From positions 112,708 through 176,707 of the forward strand of contig MU130540.1 in assembly GCA_015039465.1 (NCBI GenBank): a stretch of 64,000 nt of DNA, in the 5' to 3' direction. Position numbers and translations under genes: made by a program. The notes beneath the pieces are model-generated. The model was given only the letters and a program-made list of their open reading frames with translations. It had not been told where the DNA came from and searched no databases. The first letter of the stretch is position 1. Each line of letters begins with the position of its first letter. Positions 9,481 through 21,446 of the stretch are shown here, piece by piece. The stretch is from Phlegmacium glaucopus. Lineage: Eukaryota > Basidiomycota > Agaricomycetes > Agaricales > Cortinariaceae.

Positions 9481-10386
9481 ATGGGATATCAGACACACCA
9501 TGCCTCCTGGTTGGGGAATATTTAAACTCCCACTAAAGTGCCGAAGTTGCCAAGAATGGATCATTTATATAATCAAAGCAAACCAGCATTCCACAAAAGA
9601 AAAGTACCAAAAAATTTGCACATGAAACAGAATAAATTTAAGGGACTAACAAAAAAAATTTGCAGGTTGGAAAATATTTTTGTGGAATGAATAAATTTCC
9701 AGGGAAGTGCCAAAAATCCTGGGGGACACCAAAATATTTGTGAGGTCAACATAAGAATATATATGTGGGCAAGTATAATATTATTCGAGGATGGTATATA
9801 AATGTTCTTGGTACAGTTAAAATATTCAGGGCATTCATAATATTGAGGGAAGTATAACATAAAGTTTGTGGGCAAATGAAAATGTTTTCGGGGGATGAAA
9901 TGTAATTCTGGTGACAACACAATAAATGTGCGGAATATTTCCCCACTTGGACTGGCATAGAGATGAAGAATGCCAGAGTCTCGGAGGGTTGAATTCTGCG
10001 CAGAATTTTGATTGTCGGTACCGCAGGGCCGCTGACGTTCACTCTGATGTACGGTAGTACCGGTAACTGCCGTAACAAGTAGTTCGTTTCCAAACAAAAC
10101 CTGTGAAAATCTGTCCAAACAAGATCCCATCAGTACCATACCATATTTGGTTAAACCGCAGTTTGTTTACCGGTCGTTACCGGTCATTAGCATAGTCCCT
10201 AGTCGGCAGCCATTCGGATTTATATTTCACAACAATTGTTGGATCCCGGTATCAGAACCGTAACAGGTACCAGCTAGTGTACAGTCGAGTCAGAAAAACT
10301 GAAAAAGCCAACACGTGTCCTGCTCATCAAGGCCCTAAAGAACAGGTATATATATTCATAAAATGTTCTATTGACTTGCCCTACAA
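9481..10386. other. Gene-free AT-rich stretch
   Basis: No gene recognised. Between 9590 and 9960 a degenerate AAAATATTTGTGGG-like phrase returns every 25-40 bp. From 10020 to 10270 there are several copies of a GTTACCGGT / GGTACCG motif upstream of the ABC transporter gene; whether they regulate it cannot be told from sequence. Confidence 0.4.
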
Positions 10387-13049
10387 TGGCTACAACAGCG
10401 GAAAAAAATGCCTCTGCCGACTCAGACATTATTATTGAAGACGTCAGACTAGGAGTATGGAACCTCAAGATCGGCAAGGCCGCTGGTCGTAATTTCGTTC
10501 AGCGTTGGGAAGATATCAAGTCCGCTCTGCCGCTCATTTATCAATTATGCTCAGACGTCTTCGCCTTGGCGCCTCGTCTTTCTACTTTCTTCGTCTTTTG
10601 TCAGATTTGGCAAGGTGTTGAGGATGCATTGACAATGCATTTTTCCAGTACGTTACTGCGACGGGTATGTACTGCAACCTTTTCGGAGGCTTCCAATTGA
10701 TCCAGTGTGTGGGGGGTTAGATTGAGGAAAGTGTCATCACAGGAAGACCTGATGTTACAGCCATTATATCTGCAACAACGGTCAATCTTATGTGCTCTTT
10801 TTTTGTCGCATATCTCACATGGCAGAGGTAATCGATTTAACTCTTTGACTATCAGACCTTGCCCTTAATATTTGATTTAGTGACAATATACTCAACCTCC
10901 TCAAAGCTCGGATTACCAGTCACTTCGAGTTGCGCTTGATGAAAGGTAGACAAACCATCAATGTCTACTTTGAGTTTCGATAACGAGGTATCAATTTTCC
11001 ATTTTCTAGCTAGTGTTAGCGTCGATCTTCCTACTTCACAAGGTAAAGCCCAACCCATCACTCAGTATTTTAGTATTGATACACGTCATTGTTTATAGAG
11101 GCGGCAAGCAAGCATGAAGTCAATGCGAGCGATGCATGGGAATCACTTTCAACTATCATCCGCTTTCTCACTCAGCTCTTATCCGTCGCCAGCCACCTTG
11201 CATTGATTTTAAATCTGTCACGATCAACAGGAGGACCTTTCTTTGCAATTATATGCGTCATAAAGCCCATCGTTAACACAGTGTATGCTCGTGAATTGTG
11301 GGATAAGGGTGTGTTCTTGTCCAAACTTCCAGGCTTTCGAACCTTGAAGCAAAAGGCTCATTATATCACATGTTCATAGTTTGTTTTGGGTACGTGGACA
11401 ATGAGGATCGTAAACGAATGAATGCTCTACAAGCCCTCGTTGATGACGGGTATCGACAAGATATCATAAGCAACAATCTAGGAGAATGGATTATAAATGG
11501 TCAGTCTTATGCCGCTTCAAAATGTGTCTGCGTGACGCCTCTTTCTCAGAATATATGATCACATCCAAACGCCTTGGGGAAGTGTTAGATGATCACCCCT
11601 TAGTCCTATATGCTCGAAGGAGCTCACCTGTTTTCGACATTATAAGCAGGATGCTTGGTGACTTGCCAACAGTGTGTTCCTTGCTGCTTCTACAACTTTC
11701 AAATCTAACCTGAGAGTTCCTTTATTTTAGGTATTCTGCGCTTTTTCCGCACTGCTTAGTCCTAACAAATTCTCCGTGGCTTCTATCGCCATTCTTCAAC
11801 AGTCATCAGAGACGCTCCGGTGGTCACTCGACACCCTTTTTCAAAGCAGCGAGGCCTTCCGTAAGAGTATTTCGTCTATCAAGAAGGTGTATGAAGCGTC
11901 CATGGTCACGAATAATATCATGAACGACGGAGCCCTTCCGTACCCACCGATCAAGGAAAAGGGAGATATCAATCTAAATGCCGGAAAGGGCATGTCTTTT
12001 GAACTGAGGTATATAAATTCCTCACAGCATCAATGTCCAGTACTTCCTTATTCATTGTTTACATTTATAATCTACTAGGGACGTCTCGTTCTCTTATCCA
12101 GGGAGTCAAAAAGCAACAGATGCCCTCAACAAAGTTTCAATGAGCATTAAATCTGGTCAACTTACCGTAATTGTCGGTGAGAACGGGAGCGGAAAGTCGA
12201 CAATAATTCGAATTCTTTCCCGTCTCTACGACCCCACATCTGGCCAAATCTTCATTGACGGTCATCCATCCAGCGACTATCGTGTAAACGACCTTCATCA
12301 GGCAACCGTAATTCTGAGCCAGGATACTAAGCTTTATCCCCTCTCCCTTGGCGAGAACATTGGTTTGGGGTATGCCGCTTTTTCATCCAATAAGGAAATG
12401 ATCATGGAGGCAGCTAAAGACGGGGGCGCCTTGGAATTCATGGAGAAGCTCAATAAGGGCATAGACACAGTATTGGATCCCCTCACACAAAGTTTCTCCT
12501 CGAACTTGTATAGAAACGATACTCATCCATTATATGAAGAGATGAAGAAACTTGAGACGAAGATTGACATCTCAGGAGGAGAACGCCAGAGAATTGCTGC
12601 GTGAGTGTTTTCTTAACTCCTTTCCTTAATTAGACTGCTTAAATGGGACACGTTAGGGCACGTTCATTCATGCGCTTCAAGTCTGGTAAAGTTAACTTTG
12701 TGGCTGTTGACGAGCCGAGCTCTGCACTGGATGCAGAAGGAGAACTGAAGTTGTTTGAACGGCTTATAGCTGTCAGAGAGGGGAAGACAATGGTCTTCGT
12801 GACTCATCGGTTTGGACATCTCACCAAACACGCTGACCAGATTATGTGCGTTCAATACCTCTTTTTTTATCTGCTATAAATTCCTTTTCTCTTCACGGCT
12901 GCGTTCTGACACGAATGAATTCCATTCTTATTTCTAGATGTATGAAAGACGGAATGGTGGCGGAAACTGGGACACATGAACAGCTCATGCAAGCGAAAGG
13001 CGAATATGCGAAACTATACAACATACAAGCAAGTGCTTTCGTGGGATAA
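10387..13049 (+). CDS. ABC half-transporter (type-1 exporter fold), multi-exon
   Basis: An N-terminal membrane-associated part (exons from 10387 to about 12000) is followed by one nucleotide-binding domain: Walker A GENGSGKST (about 12176), Q-loop region, signature SGGERQR (about 12571), Walker B NFVAVDEPSSALD after an intron, and H-loop VTHR (about 12805). Clear introns are 10667-10719 (approximate), 11672-11730, 12009-12078, 12601-12656 and 12846-12937. It would couple ATP hydrolysis to export of an unknown substrate, probably as a dimer. Known family pattern: agaricomycete half-size ABC proteins. Odd: near 11371 and near 11490 the frame changes without a plausible intron, so this copy may be decaying or my model is incomplete. 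The first exons between 10760 and 11090 are approximate. Confidence 0.8.
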
Positions 13050-14027
13050 TTTCTCGAGTATGGATTCGCTCCCTCTAGTTACAGGATGATCTTAGATGCG
13101 AGCATGATGGAATTTTTTTCTTTTCTCTTGTCTTTCAATAATGGACAATGGACACTACTGTACAATAGAATACTAAAAGATCTTTCGATTCTTCCATTTT
13201 GCAATCTTCTTTTGGTTGAAATATATTGCCTATCCCTAACTCTCCTGTTCCTATTGGGGAATTGATGTTTCGGGATCCCTTCGCTGAACGTCCTGGTTCA
13301 ATCGCTGACAACTCGTCTTTGAATCTCACCGAACATCTTCTTGGTACGAGACTAACTGATCTCATTGTTTTATATGATATATATAGGCAATAATTTTATT
13401 TCAAATTGCTCCGAGGGTTCATTATTTTTTGCTTCATCTTGACGGTGGAAATGATAGGAAACTGGTATCAGATCTCTTCCCGGGGCAGTTCTATAAAAAA
13501 ATTCAATTGAACAGTCCACATGGATATTAATAAATGAGGAACAAGCTGGACTCACCGTAATGAATTTGGCGACCTTCTTAAGTACTTTTCTATGCCTTTG
13601 CGTGTGCCTTTCGACTTAAAAGCCAATAACGCGACGTTGAGTATTGTGTCGACATTTTGTCGTGATCGTTCGCGCATGAACATAACTTGGAGGATGTCCT
13701 CTGTACTATTCATGGGCTGTTTCGTGGGAAACGATTTAGTGATTATCCGAGTCCAAAACTCCTAGATGCGACGCAAGGTGCCCCACAGGTAGTTCTGAAG
13801 TCCAGATCTGTATTCGTGAAGTAAGTGGATTGTTGAAGTTTGGTTGTTGGGGTTGCCTTGGATTCTGAGGAGCGTTGTTAATGGAACATTTGGTTTTTGT
13901 CATAATGTTTTCAATGATATATACGACTCGGACCACTTGGTCGCCGTGAAAGAGGAGCTTGTGTCCGGAGACGACCCGTCACGCACGTGACGGGCGACAA
14001 AATCTCTTGCTTTGCTTTGACTGCTGT
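13050..14027. other. Intergenic region
   Basis: Only short overlapping frames on the minus strand are present (13135-13936), with no motif or good splice structure. I see no gene, RNA or repeat. Confidence 0.4.
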
Positions 14028-16063
14028 ATGGATGGTCTATCTAACGCCAAGAAGATGCATAAATCAAAGAAACCCACGAAGCGTCCCTTGAAACCGTCGA
14101 CATCTAAGAAACAACTGCACAGACAGTTGTTTGAGGCTTTGGAACGAGATGTCATGGATTATGTGGGTCCCATGGTTGAAAAAAGCGTCTTTTGTCGATA
14201 TGATAGATATTCAAGTCCAGAGTATACCTATATCTCTCAAAGGAAATGATGTGCTAGGCGCAGCTCGTACGGGAAGTGGTAAAACCTTGGCCTTCTTGGT
14301 TCCTGTCCTCGATATCCTCTACCGTCGACGGTGGAGTGCGGCTGATCTCGTGCGTTGTTGAATTCATTTTTTTTGGGTCCTCGATTTTATCCCTACCTAG
14401 AGGCCGTTCAAATTTTCGACGTGCTTCGGTCCATAGGTGGTTATTATTCTTTTTCAGCTGGACTTGTCATTGGCGGAAAGAATTTGAAAGACGAGAGCGA
14501 TCGGTTATCTCGGATGAATATACGCTACACCAAGTCGATCGCCTCAGCATATGGCTCAGACGGTCGGATTTGATGCAAATAATTTGCAAGTGTTGGGTAA
14601 ATATGCCGTGTTCTCTCCCATATTAGACTAAACATTTACCAGTTCTAGACGAAGCGGATCGAATACTCGACGTGGGTTTTCAGCGGACCCTTTCTGCTCT
14701 TTTGAACCACCTTCCTAAATCTCGTCAAACCCTCTCTTCTCAGCGACGCAAACAAAGTCCGTGTCAGACCTCGCCCGCCTTAGTCTGAAAGACCCTGCGC
14801 AAATCGGTATTGAAATATCAGGATCCTCTCAATCATTCCTACCACCACAACTTGAGCAACATTACCTTCTAGTCGAACTTGACAAAAAAACTTGACGTTC
14901 TCTGGAGTTTCATCAAAACACATCTACAATCGAAGATCATCGTCTTCATGTCGAGCTGCAACCAAGTTCGCTTCGTGTTTGAGACGTTCTGCAAGATGCA
15001 TCCAGGAGTCTCCCTTCTTCAATTGCAGGGAAAGCAGAAACAATCAGCAGAGATTAACGATGTTTCAAAAATTCACGACTACTTCTCATGCAGTCCTTTT
15101 CCAAATTTCTTAGCAAAGAGATCGTCAAACAGAAGAATGCATCTAGGGCTATTGAGCCGGTGGAGTCTGAAACAGATGCAGAGGAAGACGATGGTCAGGC
15201 TAGTTCGTCTTCAAGTGACGAAGAAGAAGAAAGTCCAAATCCCTCAAAGGTATGCCTCTTAATCGGATTCCATTTTACAACGTTGACCACTTTTTTCAGC
15301 AACCTGGCGCTGTACGAACAAAATACGATCGCATGTTTGAGAGGAAGAATCAAAATGTATTCATCACATTGTTCTAAACTCATAGAACATGACCCAGCCT
15401 CAAATGACGACTCCGATGACGAATTCATCACACTGAAACGCGCAGACCACGACTTATCCGAAAGTGAACTGCTTCCTCTCGATTTATCTGATCTCTCCAA
15501 ACGTAAACTCAAGCTTGGGAAGGCTATTGCCAAAAATGGGCTTGCTAAGAAGTTTGTTTTCGACGACACTGGCAAGCCACATGAGATTTATGAGATGGCG
15601 GACCCAGATGCCTGGTATAACGCCAAGGGCGGTTTGGTAGGAGTGAAGAAGGAAAGCCAATTGTTCCCACAGGAAGAGGGCTTGAAGATGCGGGCTGCTG
15701 ACGTGACAGACAAGCAAGAGGCGAGAGATAGAAAAAGAGATAAAAAGAGGAAAAGGAAAGAAAAGGAGAAAGCGGTACGTTAGATTCTTTTGTTTCTTGT
15801 AGTTTACTCACACTCTTTCTTTTCTTTGTACGCTGTAGACGACGGTGCAATTGGGCACTACCTTTCAAGCTCCACCTGACAGTGACGGCTATGTCTCATC
15901 CGATTTTGACCTGCCAACGGACGAGGAGAAAGACATGGCGGCCCTTCCGTCCAAAAAGACCAGGTTTGGCTCAGTCTCCAGTACACCCTTGATTAAGTCT
16001 ACCCAAAAAAATGCACTCGACGAAGAGGAGGAACTTGCTCTTCGGTTGCTTGGCAGAAGTTGA
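14028..16063 (+). pseudogene. DBP4: DBP4/HCA4-type DEAD-box RNA helicase, internally deleted
   Basis: The order matches DBP4, a nucleolar helicase of small-subunit rRNA processing: Q-motif region [17 protein letters not shown] (14190s), motif [10 protein letters not shown] (about 14262), [12 protein letters not shown] (about 14463), motif [15 protein letters not shown] (about 14646), [18 protein letters not shown] (about 14735), then KIIVFMSSCNQVRFVFETFCKM. After HAVLF (about 15095) the protein jumps straight to FLSKEIVKQK, so helicase motifs V-VI are gone. The acidic and Lys/Arg-rich C-terminal region typical of DBP4 is kept (15100-15774) and the last exon is 15839-16063 after an intron. Several frameshifts add to the deletion. 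An active copy should exist elsewhere in the genome. Confidence 0.85.
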
Positions 16064-16139
16064 TAATGTAGGAGGATCAACTTGAAATTATTTTTCACCG
16101 TCGAGTAATCACTAGGTACATAATAGTGAATTGAGGTTA

Positions 16140-16649
16140 TTACTTCTCGGGATTGGGGTTCCTACATTGAGAAATTGGGTCAGTTTGTTGAAATATGGTG
16201 TGTGGGTATAAGAGGGAGAAAAAGTCAGATAGGAGCGAAAGACGTATAGATGCTAGTATCAACACGAGAGTTTCAGCGTGAACTATGCAAGAAGGATGGG
16301 TTTCATCATTCGAGAACGGGCACATTGCACCCGTAGCGGCAAGAAAGAATCAAAACGGTAGACTCACATTCTTCTCTTTCCGCCGGGTAGTGTTGTGACG
16401 TTCACGAAACTTAATAGAGAGGAGTTAGTCCATGGTCTTTTATTCTACGAATACATAGAAACACACCGGCGATTATAGAGGATACGCTTCTTAGCCCGGC
16501 CTTTGGGCGTCTTTGTCTTCTCCTGTTTATCAACTTTTGGTGTTGCTGCCTTGACTTTGCCGGCACGGGCGAGAGAGCCGTGAACTGTAGTAAAGTTTGT
16601 CAAAGAGGAACAGAACTCCAGAAGACGGTCGTTAAATACCTTTTCCCAT
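16140..16649 (-). CDS. RPS30: 40S ribosomal protein S30 (eS30), four exons
   Basis: Joining 16640-16649, 16467-16584, 16368-16409 and 16140-16161 on the minus strand gives a 63-residue protein starting [15 protein letters not shown], with the KGRAKKR and YNRRFVNV motifs and ending PNPEK, all hallmarks of eS30; yeast S30 is also 63 residues. All three introns have GT and AG ends (55, 57 and 206 bp). The first exon has only 10 coding bases and the last 22, so simple ORF calling misses the gene. No ubiquitin-like (FUBI) domain is fused in front. eS30 sits in the 40S subunit near the decoding centre. Its 3' end lies 76 bp from the convergent helicase pseudogene. Confidence 0.95.
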
Positions 16650-16987
16650 TGATATTGTCGTTGGGACTGAGTAAACTATGCAGTTTTGGGAAATAGAGTT
16701 TCGGCTTCCACCGAATGCAGACACGTGACGTATAACTGGGGGTCGGCAATGTCACATATAGTACTAGGGGTCGACTGCGTCGACATCACACCTTGCTGTG
16801 TAATTAAATCTTGTTGACAATTTATTTGTTATCATACCAGCGCTTGATTGTGAGCAGTCTAAACATAAATATATATATATATATATATCGCAAACCTATT
16901 GTTATCAGGTTATTTTCTTTTTTTAAATAATGGTTTGAATCACGGTCAGCATCGATCTGACGTGCGAAGTAGGAGTAAATATGATTG
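16650..16987. other. Intergenic region upstream of RPS30
   Basis: Contains the presumed RPS30 promoter (from 16650 upward) and a TA-dinucleotide microsatellite at about 16866-16888. The motifs GGGGTCGGC and GGGGTCGAC recur at 16739 and 16766, but I cannot assign a factor. Confidence 0.4.
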
Positions 16988-18349
16988 CTATTTATTTTGC
17001 TTTTTCTTTTTCTTAAGGGGACCTTCGACGATTGATGATTCACCCTCGGTAGCCGTAGCCTCGTTGTCTTCGTCGACTACTCTCTTTTTGCCATCCGCTT
17101 TTGACAATGGACGGGAACCGACATCGTCTTGAATCAAGGTTTGTTTTGTCGTGGAGTCAGGTTGACTCGTTTCGGCATTGGTGCTATTGGCAAGGTTGAC
17201 ATTTGATGCGCCTGTAAGGAGAATTGTTAACTTTGAAGTAAAATTCGGTAGTACTAAGAAACATGGTGATGTATCCATATTACCTGGGTGAAACGTGTTC
17301 ACGGCCCTTACTTGGTCATTTCTCTTGCTGGGAGATTGAGGAAGAAATGTAGGGCCCTTTAGCATCAAACTTTTGTAAGGAGACGGGCGTTGTGTAGTCG
17401 CGGGCTCTAGAATTTGAACCTGTGTAGCCGTCGCGGTAAAGGTGTTGCTGGTTATTCCGTTGGTTCTTTTGTCTCTGATTGCGTAGTGGCGCAAGTTGAA
17501 TTGGACGAGCACTAGTGAACCTTTGAGCGAGAACTCTAGGTCGTTTACCTTGATGAATTTTCCTTGAGCGTCAAATGCAGGCAAAGGGTTGGCGCGCCAT
17601 TTATGCACAATGTTCTCGAACATCCTGTGGAATTTGACCGAAATTGGATATCCATTCGTCCAGTCTTCCTCATCGGTGGCTGAAAATAAAGTGAAGATTT
17701 CGTGAACTCTTTGGAACTTAGACTACGTACAATTGTATGCTCTGCTCTGCTCAATCAACGTCAGAATTGGTAGGAATACAAATTTCCAGTAAGGTAATGA
17801 CCCACCCTCTTTTCGAACAGAGGCCAAGAGAATTTGATTGCTTTTTCATTACTAGGCCCGTCTAAAACGATAAAGTATTGAGGGCTAGGCCCTTCTGTGG
17901 CTGCCTTCCTTTGAAGATTCTCGATATGTTTCATGCTGATTTGGAAATCCGATTTGAAGTCTGGATGATGATCTGGGCAAACAAGTTGAAATTGCGCTTT
18001 GGATGTCTCCAACGCAGCATCTTCAAAAGTCGAATTAAAGTTGCCGTGAGCGTCTAAAAAGAGTCGGTCACCGGACACGGTGCCGACCACTGCACATGTC
18101 GCTCGAACCAATGGAGTATGCTTGTTATCGTGCGGAGCAATCATTAGGTCGTATTGGTTGCCGGTTTTCATCCATATCACTTGAGAATCAAAGTCAGCCA
18201 AAGCAACATAGGTGGGTGTATTCAGCAGGCTCGTTCGCATCCATGGGGCACTGAAGTCGGTTTCGCAGTGATTCGATTGCATGCTTTTGGGCCAATTGAG
18301 ACGAGACTCGAGGCGTCAGAGTGATAACAACTTACCTAGCGGTAGCCAT
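16988..18349 (-). CDS. Uncharacterised protein with Lys-rich C-terminus
   Basis: Gene model: short first exon 18336-18349 (MATAS), intron 18284-18335, a long exon down to about 17752, an intron starting GTACGTAG and ending TTTTCAG near 17680, then an exon to 17284 and a last exon 17211-16988. The intron 17212-17283 is in frame, so its splicing is uncertain. A one-base frame change seems needed near 17805-17815, where the translation passes from FEKR to KFVFLPIL. I do not recognise a domain. The C-terminus ends with PLKKKKKQNK, a likely nuclear localisation signal, and the middle is Ser/Thr/Pro-rich. It may be a nuclear protein of the fungal lineage; function unknown. Confidence 0.65.
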
Positions 18350-19437
18350 TATTTTGATTGGATGGAGTCGAACAGTTGCAGCTGATTCTTTAAAGCAAAC
18401 CTAAAGTCATTATCCTCGTCTCGTCCCATCTTGAATCGTGATTGAAAGTCTGTCGGAAGTTTTTTTCTTTTTCATTTATTTTAAATAGCTCCTACACCCG
18501 TTCTTAAGAATGGTTTAATCGAAATGGTCCTGTATCCGTTATAAGGGCCGTTTGGGAGCGCTGACACCCACCATGTTGTATATTTGGATAACACGTTGGT
18601 TAGGTGGCAATTTTTTTGTTTTTTTTATTAGCAAGCTTTTGTTAAGCAATAAAGGTTGTCCAGTCGTCAGTAATTGTTGCAAAGTTTTTTTTTTTTTTTT
18701 TTTGGGAAGGACAATATTAAGGGGGCGGATAGAAGGTTGGGAACAATGGGCGGGTAGCGGAACGAAGTAGATTGAGATTGGAAGTATGTATGCAGTGTGG
18801 GAAAAGTTGTCGTGATATGATAATTTTGTGGTATGTTCAGTGAACTACAAGTTGGCGCCTGGCTTAAAGTACGAGGTCAGTTTCACAAATATCGTTGTTC
18901 ACCGTTATTATAACCCTTTATTTTCTTTCTCCTGGTTTTGTTGTTCTTCAAGTATCTTTGTTTGGTTTATTATCCAACATTTGGGCAGACTCGTCGCTCG
19001 TCCGGCAAATTTTTATCTCAATTCTTAATTTCTTGGCACGGAAGACCACAATCTGAGACAGGAAATGTCCAAAATTTGTATTATAAGGCAGAATTCCATT
19101 TCAGGGGGTGCTACTGATCTCAGGGTGGCCCCGTTTCCCGGCTAAAAACAAGGCTCCCTTTTCGCTCCGAGCAGGTGGTTAAGCAGCATTTCATTTATGA
19201 CGATCCATTTTTAGCAAGGCAGAAAAATCGTTTCAAAAACAATTTTAAATGTCTTGATGATCGAGGCATTTACCGAGACACGGAATTGACTGGCTCCAAT
19301 GGGCTGTAGAGAAGTAAAAAATTCATTGATAGCCTTATGATTATACAGTACGTCTTTTATTCATGTGCACTGTCGCCTGGGCGCCCGTATCTATTTTTCC
19401 CCTCCACCCTCTCCCCTCTCTTATCTGATCGGTCAAA
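18350..19437. other. Intergenic region between divergent genes
   Basis: No gene recognised. A homopolymer T run lies at 18687-18703. The stretch should hold promoters for the minus-strand gene ending at 18349 and the plus-strand gene starting at 19438. Pyrimidine-rich CTCCACCCTCTCCCCTCTCTT at about 19402 lies just before that start, as is common in fungal core promoters. Confidence 0.4.
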
Positions 19438-20235
19438 ATGGCTAACTTACTCCAAAAATTCATCAGCTCTTATCCCTCCGTCGCTCTTTCCTGTACAGAT
19501 TACGGACATCATTTTCATCTTGGACACGGGGCACATATTCCGTCAACCCCAACGCAGCGGTTACAGTCTTTTGTCGAGATCGAGGGAAGTCCTTATCGGT
19601 TCGTTGTAATTGGACAGCTGTCGTCGTTTGAGGTTGCTGAAGATTCGGTACGCGGAGTGTGTTCCATAAGGACGAGTGTTCAAATTTGAAGCTGATATCA
19701 TCCGTTTTCTAGTTTGGACATTATTTATCTGTCAATCTTGGTCATTTTGAAGCTTCATCAACCTTTGCTGATACATTTAGTGGTCAGCTGGACACGTTAC
19801 AAAAAATTGAGGAGGAGGATAGAATGGATGAGACCGTACAGGCCCAAGTCAAGTCCTAGTTATTATGATGCTTATAATTCAATTAAACTGATTGATTAAA
19901 CAGTATATACAGTGGCGAACAATTGATGGTCAGCTGACAGTTAAGACGTACGACCTCTCAAACTATTCTCTCTGTTCTTCTGATATCGGGTCATTCGTAC
20001 TGGCCATTGTCGAACTCCGGTGCTTGGATGTTAGCCACGGTGTGTCAACGTTTTGGAGGGTAAGCTTGGGGAATCTTCATGTTCTGATGAGTAAATAACA
20101 AATGGATTTTAGACATACTGGAGCGAGGCGCTTAGCCTGCGGGCTTTAACGCCTCACAATGCTTTGGACGAGCAATTTGTTCAAAATATTATTGATCATT
20201 GGCAAAAGTTAAATCCATCCATCGTATCGAAGTGA
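19438..20235 (+). CDS. Uncharacterised small protein, four exons
   Basis: The model 19438-19647, 19713-19835, 19904-20059, 20113-20235 keeps one frame with GT/AG introns of 53-68 bp and gives about 203 residues; exon 3 could also start at 19914. No signal peptide, membrane segment or known motif is seen. Conserved-looking hydrophilic and aromatic stretches (HYLSVNLGHFEASSTF, YWSEALSLRAL) suggest a folded cytosolic protein. The clean splice sites make a real gene likely; function unknown. Confidence 0.65.
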
Positions 20236-20318
20236 CGAGTGAAATTCTATTCTACTATGGCACCACATTTATTTTATCTTTTGTGATTGTTTAGAATTAC
20301 ATATCAAATTGAGCTATT

Positions 20319-21293
20319 TCAGACCAAAGTTACATTTATGTTATTTGGACAAGTGGAATTGAGACAGCGTATACCTAATCTCCACTTGAAGTTCGAAGCG
20401 CCAAGATCATCAACCAATGAAAATTCAGGTGAGTAATTGAAATTGCCTTGATATCCCCCCCAGGCCATGACCGCTACTCCTTCAAGTTTTTCCGTTCTTC
20501 GCCAGACTGGCAAACAAGCATCTCCACAGGGTGGAAAGATAGCGTTGCTGTCTCCAAGGCATCGTAAACCCCTCATTGTGAGGCGTTGTAGGTCAAGTAT
20601 GGTGATTGTTGCCATTCCACGGACTGTTTCTTGTCGCGACAATAAGCCAGGGTAGAAACAGTATAAACAGCTTGATGTCAATATATTGAACTGAGAGGTG
20701 AAAGGTGACGAGATGACGACAGGGACGATTGACGGCATTTTGGCAAGCGTGATGGTTATCGTTGCACCCTTTCAGGAAATCATCAGCATTTTGATTACAA
20801 AATTCAGACGTACAAACCTTACCGAACTCTGGATCAACTTTATGAAGTGGTCCGCACATTCGACATACGGGACGCTGGGCGGTCCATCAAAAACTATAGT
20901 CGATCCTGAACAGCTAAGTAGAGCCTTCAGTCTTTCCACCCCATGTAGTGATATGTTGGGCACAACAATATTAAGATCGCGTGGGCGAACATTATCCGCC
21001 GTCATGATGTTCCATACAACAGAGCCAACAATTGCCGCCTTGATTTCCGTCATTAGTGCAAATAAAGGCGGGAGATCAACAACAAAGGTCATGAGGATGT
21101 CATGAACACATTGTCAGAGGGAGTGCTGGACGGTAATTCTGGCATGGATGGTAGCATGACTGAGGTTAACCAAGGTTGCCCATGAGCAATATTTGCATAT
21201 TTCGGCCAGGAGTTCCGTAAGCTGGAAGATTATGGCGCCCGAGCTAGGTTGTTTGCGAAGGCGTATGGATCGTCGTGGAGAGGACTTGTTCAT
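20319..21293 (-). pseudogene. F-box-like protein gene, probably disrupted
   Basis: From the start at 21293 the minus strand encodes a basic N-terminus and an F-box-like helix pattern (QLTELLAEICKYCSWATLVNLSHATIHARI). An in-frame TGA at about 21114-21116 then interrupts a frame that continues open to 20772 with PRDLNIVVPNISLHGVERLKALL, and an exon ending at 20319 (TCPNNINVTLV) follows after a probable intron near 20660-20770. Fungal F-box proteins of this sort bring substrates to SCF ubiquitin ligases. Without a splice site that removes the TGA it would be non-functional. The F-box call rests on pattern, not on a search. Confidence 0.5.
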
Positions 21294-21446
21294 TGAGATC
21301 TGTGTACAATAACAGGGAAAGGTAATGGGTAGGTAGTACCTATCGTATACATTATCCATATCATGGTGAGATATAACTTCATTCACGGCCAAATCCGGTC
21401 CTGTGCATTTCATTGTGGATACGCTGTTGGAAAAACCTGTGAGAGT

